Below are positions 32,987-40,910 of a stretch of DNA of 64,000 nt, piece after piece (position 1 is the first letter of the stretch; each line of letters opens with the position of its first letter). Made by a program: the position numbers and the translations under genes. The DNA comes from Streptomyces cacaoi. GTDB lineage: Bacteria > Actinomycetota > Actinomycetes > Streptomycetales > Streptomycetaceae. Under the pieces are notes generated by a model. That model saw only the letters and a list, made by a program, of their open reading frames with translations, was not told where the DNA came from and made no database searches. The stretch spans positions 62,001 to 126,000 of the forward strand of contig NZ_BJMM01000014.1 of NCBI RefSeq assembly GCF_006539165.1. The letters are read 5' to 3'.

Positions 32987-33819
32987 GCCTGCTCCCGTTC
33001 CTTTCTCAGTTCTTCCGTGACGCGTACGAGTTCCTGCTCGCGCTCCGCAACCTGGGCGAGAAGCTTCTCGGCGATCTCTTCCAGCAGCGTGTCGGGGTCG
33101 TCCGGCGCCATCTTGAGCATGGCGCCGATCGCGCTCTCCTCCAGCTCCGCCGCCATCTGCGACAGCGTTTCCTTGCGCTGGGCGAGCCATTCCAGACGTG
33201 CGTACAGCTCTTCGCTGCGCAGCAGTTCGGCCTCGGCGGCGGGCAGCGGTCCGGCCTCCCACTCCTCGGCGAGCGCGGCGAGGGCCTGCCCGTCCCCCTC
33301 GGCGTACGCCTTGTTCACGCGCACCAGGAACGCCTCGCGGCGGTCGCGTTCGGCCTCGTCCTGGGCGAGGTCGGGGTGGGATCTGCGGACGAGGTCGCGG
33401 TAGGCCTTGCGGACCTCTTCGCTGGGGCGGACGCGGCCGGGCGGGCTGACGGACTGCTCGTTCAGCATGGCCTGCGCCTCGGGCAGCATGCCGCCCGAGT
33501 CGATCCACCCGAAGAAGAGTTCCTCGACGCGCGGCATGGGGAGCACGGCGCCGCGGGCCTCGTCGGCCCTGCGCTGGTCCTCCGGGTCCTGCGTCCGGGC
33601 GGCGACGGCCTCGGCGATCTGTGCGTCGAGTTCGTCGAGGCGGGCGTGCAGAGGGCCGAGCCGCTGGTGGTGCAGCCGGGAGAAGTTCTCCACCTCGACC
33701 CGGAAGGTCTCGACCGCGATCTCGTACTCGATCAGCGCGGTTTCCGCCGCCCGCACCGCCTTCTCCAGCCGTTCCGTCCCGGGTTCGCCACTGGCGCTGT
33801 TGGGGGAGTTGGCGTTCAT
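32983..33819 (-). CDS. J-domain-containing coiled-coil protein
   Basis: Predicted 278-residue protein. A long N-terminal coiled coil (LIEYEIAVETFRVEVENFSR, then LHARLDELDAQIAEAVAA) precedes a C-terminal J-like domain with the HPD motif in YRDLVRRSHPDLAQDEAERD and VNKAYAEGD. Another coiled coil ends the protein (ERLAQRK-like region and VTEELRKEREQA). It lacks the G/F and Cys-rich regions of DnaJ, so it is a class C co-chaperone-like protein, perhaps recruiting DnaK to a specific client. ATG 33819 begins the conserved part. The stop overlaps the rhodanese start. Confidence 0.8.
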   Translation of the reverse strand: MNANSPNSASGEPGTERLEKAVRAAETALIEYEIAVETFRVEVENFSRLHHQRLGPLHARLDELDAQIAEAVAARTQDPEDQRRADEARGAVLPMPRVEELFFGWIDSGGMLPEAQAMLNEQSVSPPGRVRPSEEVRKAYRDLVRRSHPDLAQDEAERDRREAFLVRVNKAYAEGDGQALAALAEEWEAGPLPAAEAELLRSEELYARLEWLAQRKETLSQMAAELEESAIGAMLKMAPDDPDTLLEEIAEKLLAQVAEREQELVRVTEELRKEREQA

Positions 33820-33916
33820 CGCGTCCACCCTACGACCGCGCGGGGGCGCGGGCCCCCACAGTCCGGCCAACCGCCACCACGGTCCGTGCACGGCCCGTAT
33901 CCTGCCCCGCCGCAGC

Positions 33917-33959
33917 GCGCACACCGGCACCGCGCACACCGGCACCGCGCACACCGCAC
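33917..33959. repeat. 15-bp tandem repeat GCGCACACCGGCACC
   Basis: Two exact copies plus most of a third, in the 250-bp gap between the J-domain gene start and the HxlR gene end. Nothing else is recognised in that gap. Confidence 0.85.
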
Positions 33960-34071
33960 AGCCGCCGTTCGACAACGGCCGCACCACGGAAGAACCGGCC
34001 GCGGCGGCCCGGAGCCGACGGCCCCGAAGCCCCGGCCCCGCCCGGCCGTGCCCGGCCGGAGGGGAGCGGGG

Positions 34072-34467
34072 TCAGTCCCGGAACGCCTCCGGGCACTTCT
34101 CCGCGCTGGTCGGCAGGTGTCCGTCCGCCCAGCGGGTCAGCTCCACCATGGCGGGCCGCAGTGCGTACCCGGAGTCGGTGAGGCTGTAGCTGACCCGTAG
34201 CGGCGGCCCCTCCTCGACGGAGCGGACGACGAGCCCGAAGGCGATCAGCTCGGTCAGCCGGTCCGACAGCATGCGCTCGCTGATGCCGGGCACGGCTCGG
34301 CGCAGCTCGGCGAAGTGTCCTGGGCCGCTCATGAGTGCGGCCAGGATCACGCCGGTCCACCGCTTCCCCAGGAGATGGAAGACACGGGTGATGGCGCTCT
34401 CGGGCTCGGTACAGCTCTCCGCCGCCGGCCCGGGCGGGGGGTCGCGCTGCTCGCGAAGCTCTGTCAT
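34072..34467 (-). CDS. HxlR-family (winged-helix) regulator
   Basis: Predicted 131-residue HxlR regulator. The core includes VFHLLGKRWTGVILAALMSG, GHFAELRRAVPGISERMLSD and LTELIAFGLVVRSVEEGPPL, the usual winged helix for redox or quinone sensing. A Cys is present near the N-terminus (ESCTEPES), a position used as a redox switch in HypR/QorR/YodB-type proteins. ATG 34465-34467 begins MTELREQ. It is divergent from the azoreductase gene, which it probably represses. The 112-bp spacer is AT-rich and contains a GGTACC element, a plausible operator. Confidence 0.87.
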   Translation of the reverse strand: MTELREQRDPPPGPAAESCTEPESAITRVFHLLGKRWTGVILAALMSGPGHFAELRRAVPGISERMLSDRLTELIAFGLVVRSVEEGPPLRVSYSLTDSGYALRPAMVELTRWADGHLPTSAEKCPEAFRD

Positions 34468-34579
34468 GCACCCAGGGTACTGGCCATCCGCAAGGAGATG
34501 CAGAAAAGTAAGTCCCTGTGGTACCAATAGCTACAGCAGAAAGTTCCTCTGCTGTATCCCCCCGCTGAGGAGAATGATC
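34468..34579. promoter_or_regulatory. HxlR-azoR divergent control region
   Basis: AT-rich spacer with AAGTAAGT, GTGGTACCAATAGCTAC and related short inverted elements around 34505-34535. It is the likely binding region of the divergently encoded HxlR protein. Confidence 0.45.
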
Positions 34580-35236
34580 ATGGCCACCCTGCTCCACATA
34601 GACTCGTCCCTGTACCCGCTGGGCGCCTCCGTCTCGCGGGACGTCGGGGCGTCCTTCCGCAAGGCATGGGAGTCCCAGCACCCGGACGGCAAGGTGATCC
34701 ACCGGGATCTGAGCGCGAACCCGCTGCCGCACCTGGACGCCTCGGCGGCGATCGCGGGATTCGTTCCGCCCGCCGACCGCACGCCCGAGCAGGTGCGGGA
34801 CTTCGCGCTCCGCGAGGAGCTGGTCAGCGAGCTGGAGCAGGCGGACGCCGTGCTCATCGGCGCGCCGATGTACAACTTCACGATCCCCTCCTCGCTGAAG
34901 GCGTGGCTGGACCACGTGATCGTGATGGGCCGCACCACCGGCACGGAGAACCGCACCGCCGCCGGCAAGCCGACCACCGTCATCGCCAGCCGTGGCGGCG
35001 GCTACGGCCCGGGCACCCCGCGCGAGAGCTTCGAGTTCGTCCAGAACCTCCTGGGCAAGATGCTCGGCGACGGCGGCTTCGGCCTCGACGTGGAGTTCAT
35101 CGTCCCGGAGCTGACGCTGGCGGAGTCCACCCCCGGCATGGAGGGCCTGGTCGACATGGCCAAGGCGTCCCGTGCCCAGGCGCACGAGAGCGCCGAGCGC
35201 CGCGGCAAGGAGATCGCCGCCTCGCTGGCCGCCTGA
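34580..35236 (+). CDS. azoR: FMN-dependent NADH-azoreductase / quinone reductase
   Basis: Predicted 218-residue flavodoxin-like reductase that uses two-electron chemistry on quinones or azo compounds. The signature LLHIDSSLYPLGASVSRDVG, the FMN loop APMYNFTIPSSLKAWLDHV and SRGGGYGPGTPRESFEF are typical of AzoR. ATG 34580 has GAGGAG seven bases upstream; ATG 34574 would be too close to it. Divergent transcription from an HxlR regulator suggests induction by electrophiles or quinones. Confidence 0.9.
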   Translation: MATLLHIDSSLYPLGASVSRDVGASFRKAWESQHPDGKVIHRDLSANPLPHLDASAAIAGFVPPADRTPEQVRDFALREELVSELEQADAVLIGAPMYNFTIPSSLKAWLDHVIVMGRTTGTENRTAAGKPTTVIASRGGGYGPGTPRESFEFVQNLLGKMLGDGGFGLDVEFIVPELTLAESTPGMEGLVDMAKASRAQAHESAERRGKEIAASLAA

Positions 35237-35319
35237 TCCGCGGCCCATTCGGCTCCGCGGCCCCGCGGACTCTTCCGCGGCCTTTCCGCGTCCCGGCCGT
35301 CCACGGCCGGAACACTTCC

Positions 35320-35354
35320 CGGGCCGGGCCCCGCACTTCCGCGGGCCCGGCCCG
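35320..35354 (+). terminator. terminator hairpin after azoR
   Basis: CGGGCCGGGCCCCGC pairs with GCGGGCCCGGCCCG with one bulged C and a 6-nt loop. The 332-bp stretch 35237-35568 holds this, several CCGCGG repeats and the tRNA-Leu terminator, but no gene. Confidence 0.6.
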
Positions 35355-35518
35355 ATGTGTGTCCGACGGCCGGCACCCACCGGCCCGAGTGATCCATCCC
35401 ACAGGGCGAGTTGACCGCCGCCACGACGCCGTCACCGACAGCAGCCGCCCCGGAGTGGGTGGTCCGGCGGGACCCGGAAGCGAGAGGAGATCCGGAGGGG
35501 AGACGCGGCACACAGCGA

Positions 35519-35561
35519 AGAGGCCCCTTCGCCGACGTTTCCGTCCGGCGAAAGGGCCTCT
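35519..35561 (-). terminator. terminator of tRNA-Leu
   Basis: 16-bp stem AGAGGCCCCTTCGCCG / CGGCGAAAGGGCCTCT with one mismatch, located just beyond the 3' end of the tRNA on the minus strand. Confidence 0.8.
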
Positions 35562-35568
35562 CCTTCGG

Positions 35569-35652
35569 TGCGCGAGGGGGGAGTTGAACCCCCACGTCCT
35601 TTCGGACACTGGAACCTGAATCCAGCGCGTCTGCCTATTCCGCCACCCGCGC
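35569..35652 (-). tRNA. tRNA-Leu (anticodon CAG)
   Basis: 84-nt class II tRNA read on the minus strand. The acceptor arms GCGCGGG / CTCGCGC pair (one G-T), the anticodon arm is CTGGA-TTCAGGT-TCCAG, a long variable arm is present (TGTCCGAAAGGACG), and the T-arm is GGGGGTTCAACTCCCCC. The discriminator base is A and CCA is not encoded. It decodes CUG, the dominant Leu codon in such a genome. Confidence 0.97.
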
Positions 35653-36413
35653 ATTGGGTGTTGTCGTGGTCCCGGTCGGGCCGGGCGCCTGCCGACATCC
35701 AGAACATTAGCACGCTGTCGGGGGTGGACTCACATCCGTATGACCGGCCCCCGGACAGCCCGGTCCCACAGGCTCCCCACGTGCACACTGCGCACACGGA
35801 TCGATGCGCTGCGCACCGCGGATCCCCCGAGCCGTCGTCGCCCCGAGCCGTCACCCCGACCCGCAACGGCCGCAACGACCGCAACGGCCACCGCGAGAAC
35901 ACCCCCGTCTCCCCGTCTCCCCCGCCTCTTCGCCCCTTCGCCCCCTCGCCCCCTCGCCCCTCGGGGCCGTTCCCCGGGAACCCGCCCTTCCTCACCCTCG
36001 GCCCCCCGCACCGCACACACGCCCCCTCCCCCTTCCTCCTCGCCGCCCCCGTATTCCCCGTGTCCCTCGTTTTCGGTCAACCACCGCTTCCGGCCACCCG
36101 CGTCGTTCCAGCCGCAGTTTTCCGGCCACTGCTCCGGTGTCCCGCACGCGCGCGATCCCGCCCCTTCTCCACCGGCGCTGGGGGACACTGGGGCCCGGCG
36201 CCCTTACGATCCATGTGAACCTGTGGCGAGGACATACGACGGAGTACGGCACTGTGAGAGGCAACACTGGCCGGTCAGCCTCACGCAGGGAACCACCCGG
36301 TACCACCGCGCGTGGATACGATCAGTAAGCAGTACCGCAGACGCGTCGTGCCCGCGTTCGGGGACACTGGGAGGCGTCACTAGGCCCGAGGGCATCTGGG
36401 AAGGAGGTGCATC
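35653..36413. other. 760-bp noncoding region upstream of the fhaA operon
   Basis: No gene-like frame. It contains the tRNA-Leu upstream region (ACATTA at 35704-35709 may be its -10 box on the minus strand) and two pyrimidine-rich stretches (about 35901-35962 and 36021-36055, with TCGCCCC(C)T repeats). The promoter of the fha-pstP-rodA-pbpA-pknB operon should be near its right end. Confidence 0.55.
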
Positions 36414-37229
36414 GTGGGAGTTCTGAAGCGCTTCGAGCAGCGTCTCGAAGGTCTCGTCAACGGCACCTTCGCGAAGGTGTTCAAGTCCGAAGTGCAGCCC
36501 GTGGAGATCGCCGGCGCCCTCCAGCGCGAGTGCGACAACAACGCGACCATCTGGAACCGCGAGCGCACGGTGGTCCCCAACGACTTCATCGTCGAACTGA
36601 GCGCGCCCGACTACGAGCGGCTCAGCCCGTACGCGGGCCAGCTCGGGGACGAACTCTCGGGCATGGTGCGGGACTACGCGAAGCAGCAGCGCTACACCTT
36701 CATGGGCCCGATCAAGGTCCATCTGGAGAAGGCCGAGGATCTCGACACCGGCCTCTACCGCGTACGCAGCCGCACGCTCGCCTCCAGCACCTCGCAGCAG
36801 CAACCCCCGAGCGCGGGCCCGCAGGGTCCCGGCGGTGCCGGCCAGGGCGGCTACCCTCCCCGCCCGTCCTCGGCTCCGCCCGTCCCGTCCGGCCCGCCGC
36901 CGTACGCGCCCGGCCCGACGGGCCCGGCCGGTCCGATGCCGGGGGCGGAGACCCGGCGCTGGATCGAGATCAACGGCAACCGGCACCAGATCTCGCGGCC
37001 GACGCTCGTGCTCGGCCGCAGCACGGAGGCCGATGTCCGGATCGACGACCCGGGCGTCTCCCGCCGTCACTGCGAGATCAGGACGGGAAACCCCCCCTCG
37101 ATCCAGGACCTCGGCTCCACGAACGGGATCGTGGTGGACGGACAGCACACCACGCGCGCTACGCTCCGCGACGGCTCACGCATCGTCGTGGGCAGCACCA
37201 CGATCATTTACCGGCAAGCCGAAGGGTGA
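36414..37229 (+). CDS. fhaA: FHA-domain protein FhaA (DUF3662-FHA)
   Basis: Predicted 271-residue protein. The N-terminal DUF3662 domain at about residues 1-115 has MGVLKRFEQRLEGLVNGTFA and VQPVEIAGALQRECDNNATI. A Pro/Gly-rich linker is followed by a C-terminal FHA domain (about 180-268) with the phosphothreonine-binding motifs LGRSTEADVRIDDPGVSRRH and LGSTNGI. It reads phosphorylated partners of PknB, such as the MviN/PknB system in mycobacteria. GTG 36414 is preceded by AAGGAGG at a 6-base spacing. It is first in the kinase/cell-wall operon. Confidence 0.93.
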   Translation: MGVLKRFEQRLEGLVNGTFAKVFKSEVQPVEIAGALQRECDNNATIWNRERTVVPNDFIVELSAPDYERLSPYAGQLGDELSGMVRDYAKQQRYTFMGPIKVHLEKAEDLDTGLYRVRSRTLASSTSQQQPPSAGPQGPGGAGQGGYPPRPSSAPPVPSGPPPYAPGPTGPAGPMPGAETRRWIEINGNRHQISRPTLVLGRSTEADVRIDDPGVSRRHCEIRTGNPPSIQDLGSTNGIVVDGQHTTRATLRDGSRIVVGSTTIIYRQAEG

Positions 37230-37239
37230 AGCGGGGGCA

Positions 37240-37752
37240 ATGTCAGAGCTGACCCTCACGGTCATGCGGTTGGGGTTTCTCGCCGTACTGTGGCTGTTCG
37301 TCATCGTGTCCATCCAGGTCATCAGGAGTGACCTGTTCGGGACGCGGGTGACGCAGCGCACCGCGCGGCGCGCTCAGGACCAGCGTCCGCAGCAGCGCCC
37401 CCAGCAGCAGCGCCAGCAGCCCGCCGGCGGCCGGCGCGGACGCGGTGGCGGCCGGGGCGCCCCCACCAAGCTCGTCGTGACCGAAGGGTCGCTGACCGGC
37501 ACCACCGTCGCCCTCCAGGGGCAGACCATCACCCTCGGCCGCGCACACGATTCGACGATCGTGCTGGACGACGACTACGCGTCCAGCCGGCATGCCAGGA
37601 TCTACCCGGACCGTGACGGCCAGTGGATCGTCGAGGACCTCGGGTCGACCAACGGCACGTATCTCGACAGGACCCGGCTCACCACACCGACGCCGATCCC
37701 GCCCGGAGCGCCGATCCGTATCGGCAAGACGGTCATCGAGCTGCGGAAGTAG
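37240..37752 (+). CDS. fhaB: membrane-anchored FHA protein FhaB (FipA)
   Basis: Predicted 170-residue protein with an N-terminal transmembrane helix (about residues 10-28, LGFLAVLWLFVIVSIQVI), a Gln/Arg/Gly-rich linker, and a C-terminal FHA domain with LGRAHDSTIVLDDDYASSRH and LGSTNGTYLDR. It likely recruits Thr-phosphorylated division proteins to the membrane, as FipA does in mycobacteria. ATG 37240 lies 10 bp after the fhaA stop with GCGGGGG upstream. The length matches the family. Confidence 0.93.
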   Translation: MSELTLTVMRLGFLAVLWLFVIVSIQVIRSDLFGTRVTQRTARRAQDQRPQQRPQQQRQQPAGGRRGRGGGRGAPTKLVVTEGSLTGTTVALQGQTITLGRAHDSTIVLDDDYASSRHARIYPDRDGQWIVEDLGSTNGTYLDRTRLTTPTPIPPGAPIRIGKTVIELRK

Positions 37753-37782
37753 TACCGACATGACGACCGGAGGGTGGGCACC

Positions 37783-39435
37783 GTGCGGATGTACCCGGAG
37801 CCGACGGGCGAGGTGCGCATGAGCCTGTCACTGCGCTTTGCCGCCGGATCACACGACGGCATGATCCGTGAGCACAACGAGGACTCCGGCTACGCCGGTC
37901 CACGGCTGCTCGCGGTGGCCGACGGCATGGGCGGCCAGGCCGCCGGCGAGGTCGCCTCGTCCGAGGTGATCTCCACGATGGTCCAGCTCGACGAGGACGT
38001 TCCCGGCTCGGATCTCCTCACCTCGCTCGGCACCACGGTGCAGCGCGCCAACGACCAGCTGCGCGTCATGGTCGAGGAGGACCCGCAGCTGGAGGGCATG
38101 GGCACGACGCTCACCGCGCTGCTGTGGACGGGCCAGCGGCTCGGCCTCGTGCACGTCGGCGACTCGCGGGCCTATCTGCTGCGGGACGGCCAGCTCACCC
38201 AGATCACCCAGGACCACACCTGGGTGCAGCGGCTCGTCGACGAGGGCCGCATCACGGAGGAAGAGGCCACCACACACCCGCAGCGCTCGCTGCTGATGCG
38301 CGCGCTGGGCAGCGGCGACCACGTCGAACCCGATCTGTCGATCCGCGAGGTGCGCGCCGGGGACCGCTATCTGCTGTGCTCGGACGGGCTCTCGTCCGTC
38401 GTCTCCCACCAGACGCTGGAGGAGGCGCTCGCCGGGTACCACGGCCCCCAGGAGACGGTGCAGGAGCTGATCCAGCTCGCGCTGCGCGGCGGCGGTCCCG
38501 ACAACATCACCTGCATCGTCGCGGACGTGCTCGACGTCGACCACGACGACACCCTCGCCGGATACCTCAACGACACCCCCGTCATCGTCGGCGCCGTCGC
38601 CGAGACGCAGCAGCCGCTGGGCGGGGACCCGGGCACGCTGCGCACACCCGCGGCCCGCGCGGCCGAACTGGGCCGCGGCGGAGTGCCGCAGCAGGGGCAG
38701 CAGGGCGCACCGGAGGGCTTCGGGCCGCCCACCGACGGGCCGGCGGCGCCCGCGGGCGCGTTCGGGCCGTACTCCGACGAGGACTTGAACAAGCCGCGGG
38801 GCGGCAAGGGCCGGTGGGTGAAGCGCTCGCTGTGGATCGCGCTGGCGCTGGCCGTCGTCGGCGGCGGGCTCTACGGCGGCTACCGCTGGACGCAGACGCA
38901 GTACTACATCGGCGCCAAGGACGAACACGTCGCGCTCTACCGGGGCATCAGCCAGGAGCTGGCCGGCGTCAAGCTGCACAACGTGTACGAGGACGCTCCC
39001 GAGATCGAACTCAAGTACCTGCCCACCTTCCAGCGCAACCAGGTCCGCGACACGATCGCGCTGAACAACCGGGACGAGGCCAGGGACAAGCTCGACGAAC
39101 TCGGGAAGCAGGCCGAGGTCTGCAAGATCGTGGCGGACCGCAAGCAGAAGCCCGAAAAGCCCGAGTCGGACAAGAAACGCAAGGACGAGGAGAACCGGCC
39201 CGGTGACGCGGGCCGGAAGGGCGGTGCCGAGACCGGCAACGGCAGCGACACCGGAACCGGTACGGGCACCGGGACCGGAACCGGGACCGGCACCGGCACC
39301 GGCACGGCGAACCCGGCCGCCTTCACCTCAGGCTCCACCCACGACTCCACTCGCAGCGGCTCGCCCTCTCCCGACCCCAGCTCCGGGCTGACCGGGAAGC
39401 AGCAGGAGCTGGCCAAGCAGTGCACCGCGCCGTAG
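37783..39435 (+). CDS. pstP: PP2C-type Ser/Thr protein phosphatase PstP
   Basis: Predicted 550-residue membrane phosphatase opposing PknB. The PP2C domain (about residues 15-250) has metal-binding signatures REHNEDSGY, VADGMGGQAAGEVASSE, VGDSRAYLL, LLCSDGLSSVV and GGPDNITCIV. A transmembrane helix (SLWIALALAVVGGGLYGGY) at about 348-368 is followed by an extracellular domain ending in a Gly-Thr repeat and QQELAKQC. GTG 37783 is chosen for its 9-base spacing from GGAGG; ATG 37819 (MSLSLRF), with GAGG five bases upstream, is a real alternative. Confidence 0.93.
   Translation: MRMYPEPTGEVRMSLSLRFAAGSHDGMIREHNEDSGYAGPRLLAVADGMGGQAAGEVASSEVISTMVQLDEDVPGSDLLTSLGTTVQRANDQLRVMVEEDPQLEGMGTTLTALLWTGQRLGLVHVGDSRAYLLRDGQLTQITQDHTWVQRLVDEGRITEEEATTHPQRSLLMRALGSGDHVEPDLSIREVRAGDRYLLCSDGLSSVVSHQTLEEALAGYHGPQETVQELIQLALRGGGPDNITCIVADVLDVDHDDTLAGYLNDTPVIVGAVAETQQPLGGDPGTLRTPAARAAELGRGGVPQQGQQGAPEGFGPPTDGPAAPAGAFGPYSDEDLNKPRGGKGRWVKRSLWIALALAVVGGGLYGGYRWTQTQYYIGAKDEHVALYRGISQELAGVKLHNVYEDAPEIELKYLPTFQRNQVRDTIALNNRDEARDKLDELGKQAEVCKIVADRKQKPEKPESDKKRKDEENRPGDAGRKGGAETGNGSDTGTGTGTGTGTGTGTGTGTANPAAFTSGSTHDSTRSGSPSPDPSSGLTGKQQELAKQCTAP
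39254..39306. repeat. in-frame ACCGGN hexamer array in pstP
   Basis: About nine degenerate 6-bp units (ACCGGA, ACCGGT, ACGGGC, ACCGGG and so on) encoding a Thr-Gly repeat in the extracellular tail of the phosphatase. Confidence 0.85.
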
Positions 39436-39451
39436 GGGGCGGCCAAACAGC

Positions 39452-40876
39452 ATGAGCAGCAATCTCACCACCACCGGCAGTAACACCACGGTGTCCTCGG
39501 GCGGTCTGCCGAGCCGCCGCAACACCGAGCTCGCGTTGCTCGTCTTCGCGGTGCTGATCCCGGTGTTCGCCTACGCCAACGTCGGCCTGGCGATGGACGA
39601 CCGGCTGCCCTCCGGCATGCTCGGCTACGGGTTCGGGCTGGCGCTGCTGGCCGGCGTCGGCCATCTCGTGGTGCGCCGCTGGGCGCCGTACGCCGACCCG
39701 CTGCTGCTGCCGCTGGCCACGCTCCTCAACGGCATCGGCCTGGTGATCATTTGGCGGCTGGACCAGTCCGAGCGGCTCCAGACCCGCGCCAAGTTGCTGT
39801 TCGGCGCCTTCTCGCCGGACGCGCCCAACCAGCTGATGTACTCGGCGATCGGGCTGGCGCTGTTCGTCGCGATCCTGGTCGTGCTCAAGGACCACCGCGT
39901 GCTCCAGCGGTACACCTACATCTCCATGGCCGTGGGCCTGGTGCTGCTGGTGCTGCCGGTGTTCTTCCCCGCACGCAACGGCGCGAAGATCTGGGTGAGC
40001 CTGGGCCCGCTGAACCTCCAGCCCGGTGAGTTCGTCAAGATCCTCATCGCGGTCTTCTTCGCCGGCTACCTCATGGTGAAGCGGGACGCCCTGGCGCTGG
40101 CCTCACGCCGCTTCATGGGCCTGTATCTGCCCCGCGGGCGGGACCTCGGCCCGATCCTGGTGGTCTGGGCGCTCAGCCTGATGATCCTGGTCTTCGAGAC
40201 GGACCTGGGCACCTCGCTGCTGTTCTTCGGCCTGTTCGTGATCATGCTGTACGTGGCGACGGAGCGCACCAGCTGGATCGTCTTCGGTCTGCTGCTGTCC
40301 GCCGGCGGCGCCGCGGCCGTGGCCACCTTCGAGCCGCACGTACAGGACCGCGTCCAGGCGTGGCTGCACCCCTTCGCCAAGGAGACGATGGCCCAGAGCG
40401 ACCAGATCGCCCAGTCGCTGTGGGCGTTCGGCTCCGGCGGGGTGCTCGGCAGCGGCTGGGGCCAGGGCAACTCGGACCTGATCGGCTTCGCCGCCAACTC
40501 CGACTTCATCCTCGCCACCGTCGGCGAGGAGCTGGGCCTGACGGGCACGATGGCGATCCTCATCCTCTACGGGCTGATCGTCGAGCGCGGCGTCCGCATC
40601 TCGCTGGCCGCCCGCGACCCGTTCGGCAAGCTGCTCGCGGTCGGTCTCTCCGGCGCCTTCGGTCTCCAGGTCTTCGTCGTCGCGGGCGGTGTGATGGGCC
40701 TCATCCCGCTGACGGGTATGACGATGCCGTTCCTCGCCTCCGGCGGCTCCTCGGTGCTCGCCAACTGGGCGCTGATCGGCATCCTGATCCGGATCAGCGA
40801 CACCGCGCGCCGCCCGGCGCCCGCCCCGGCGCCGTCTCCCGACGCCGAGATGACCCAGGTGGTCAGGCCGTCATGA
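39452..40876 (+). CDS. rodA: SEDS peptidoglycan glycosyltransferase RodA/FtsW
   Basis: Predicted 474-residue SEDS-family polymerase with about ten transmembrane helices. Diagnostic segments are FFPARNGAKIWVSLGPLNLQ, the conserved extracellular loop GSGWGQGNSDLIGFAANSDF, ILATVGEELGLTG (catalytic Asp region nearby), and the last helices with LTGMTMPFLASGGSSVLANW. A disordered N-terminus with Asn/Thr-rich sequence precedes the first helix. It lies 16 bp after pstP and 34 bp before pbpA, its cognate transpeptidase. Its place in the kinase operon points to the elongation/polar growth system or sporulation rather than the dcw-cluster FtsW. Confidence 0.93.
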   Translation: MSSNLTTTGSNTTVSSGGLPSRRNTELALLVFAVLIPVFAYANVGLAMDDRLPSGMLGYGFGLALLAGVGHLVVRRWAPYADPLLLPLATLLNGIGLVIIWRLDQSERLQTRAKLLFGAFSPDAPNQLMYSAIGLALFVAILVVLKDHRVLQRYTYISMAVGLVLLVLPVFFPARNGAKIWVSLGPLNLQPGEFVKILIAVFFAGYLMVKRDALALASRRFMGLYLPRGRDLGPILVVWALSLMILVFETDLGTSLLFFGLFVIMLYVATERTSWIVFGLLLSAGGAAAVATFEPHVQDRVQAWLHPFAKETMAQSDQIAQSLWAFGSGGVLGSGWGQGNSDLIGFAANSDFILATVGEELGLTGTMAILILYGLIVERGVRISLAARDPFGKLLAVGLSGAFGLQVFVVAGGVMGLIPLTGMTMPFLASGGSSVLANWALIGILIRISDTARRPAPAPAPSPDAEMTQVVRPS

Positions 40877-40910
40877 CCGCACACACCCAGGCATCGCGAG
40901 GTCTTTCACG

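Noticed and set aside
35237..35518. Integration site or mobile element next to tRNA-Leu
   Set aside because: No integrase, no direct repeat of the tRNA 3' end and no change in composition were seen around the tRNA genes.
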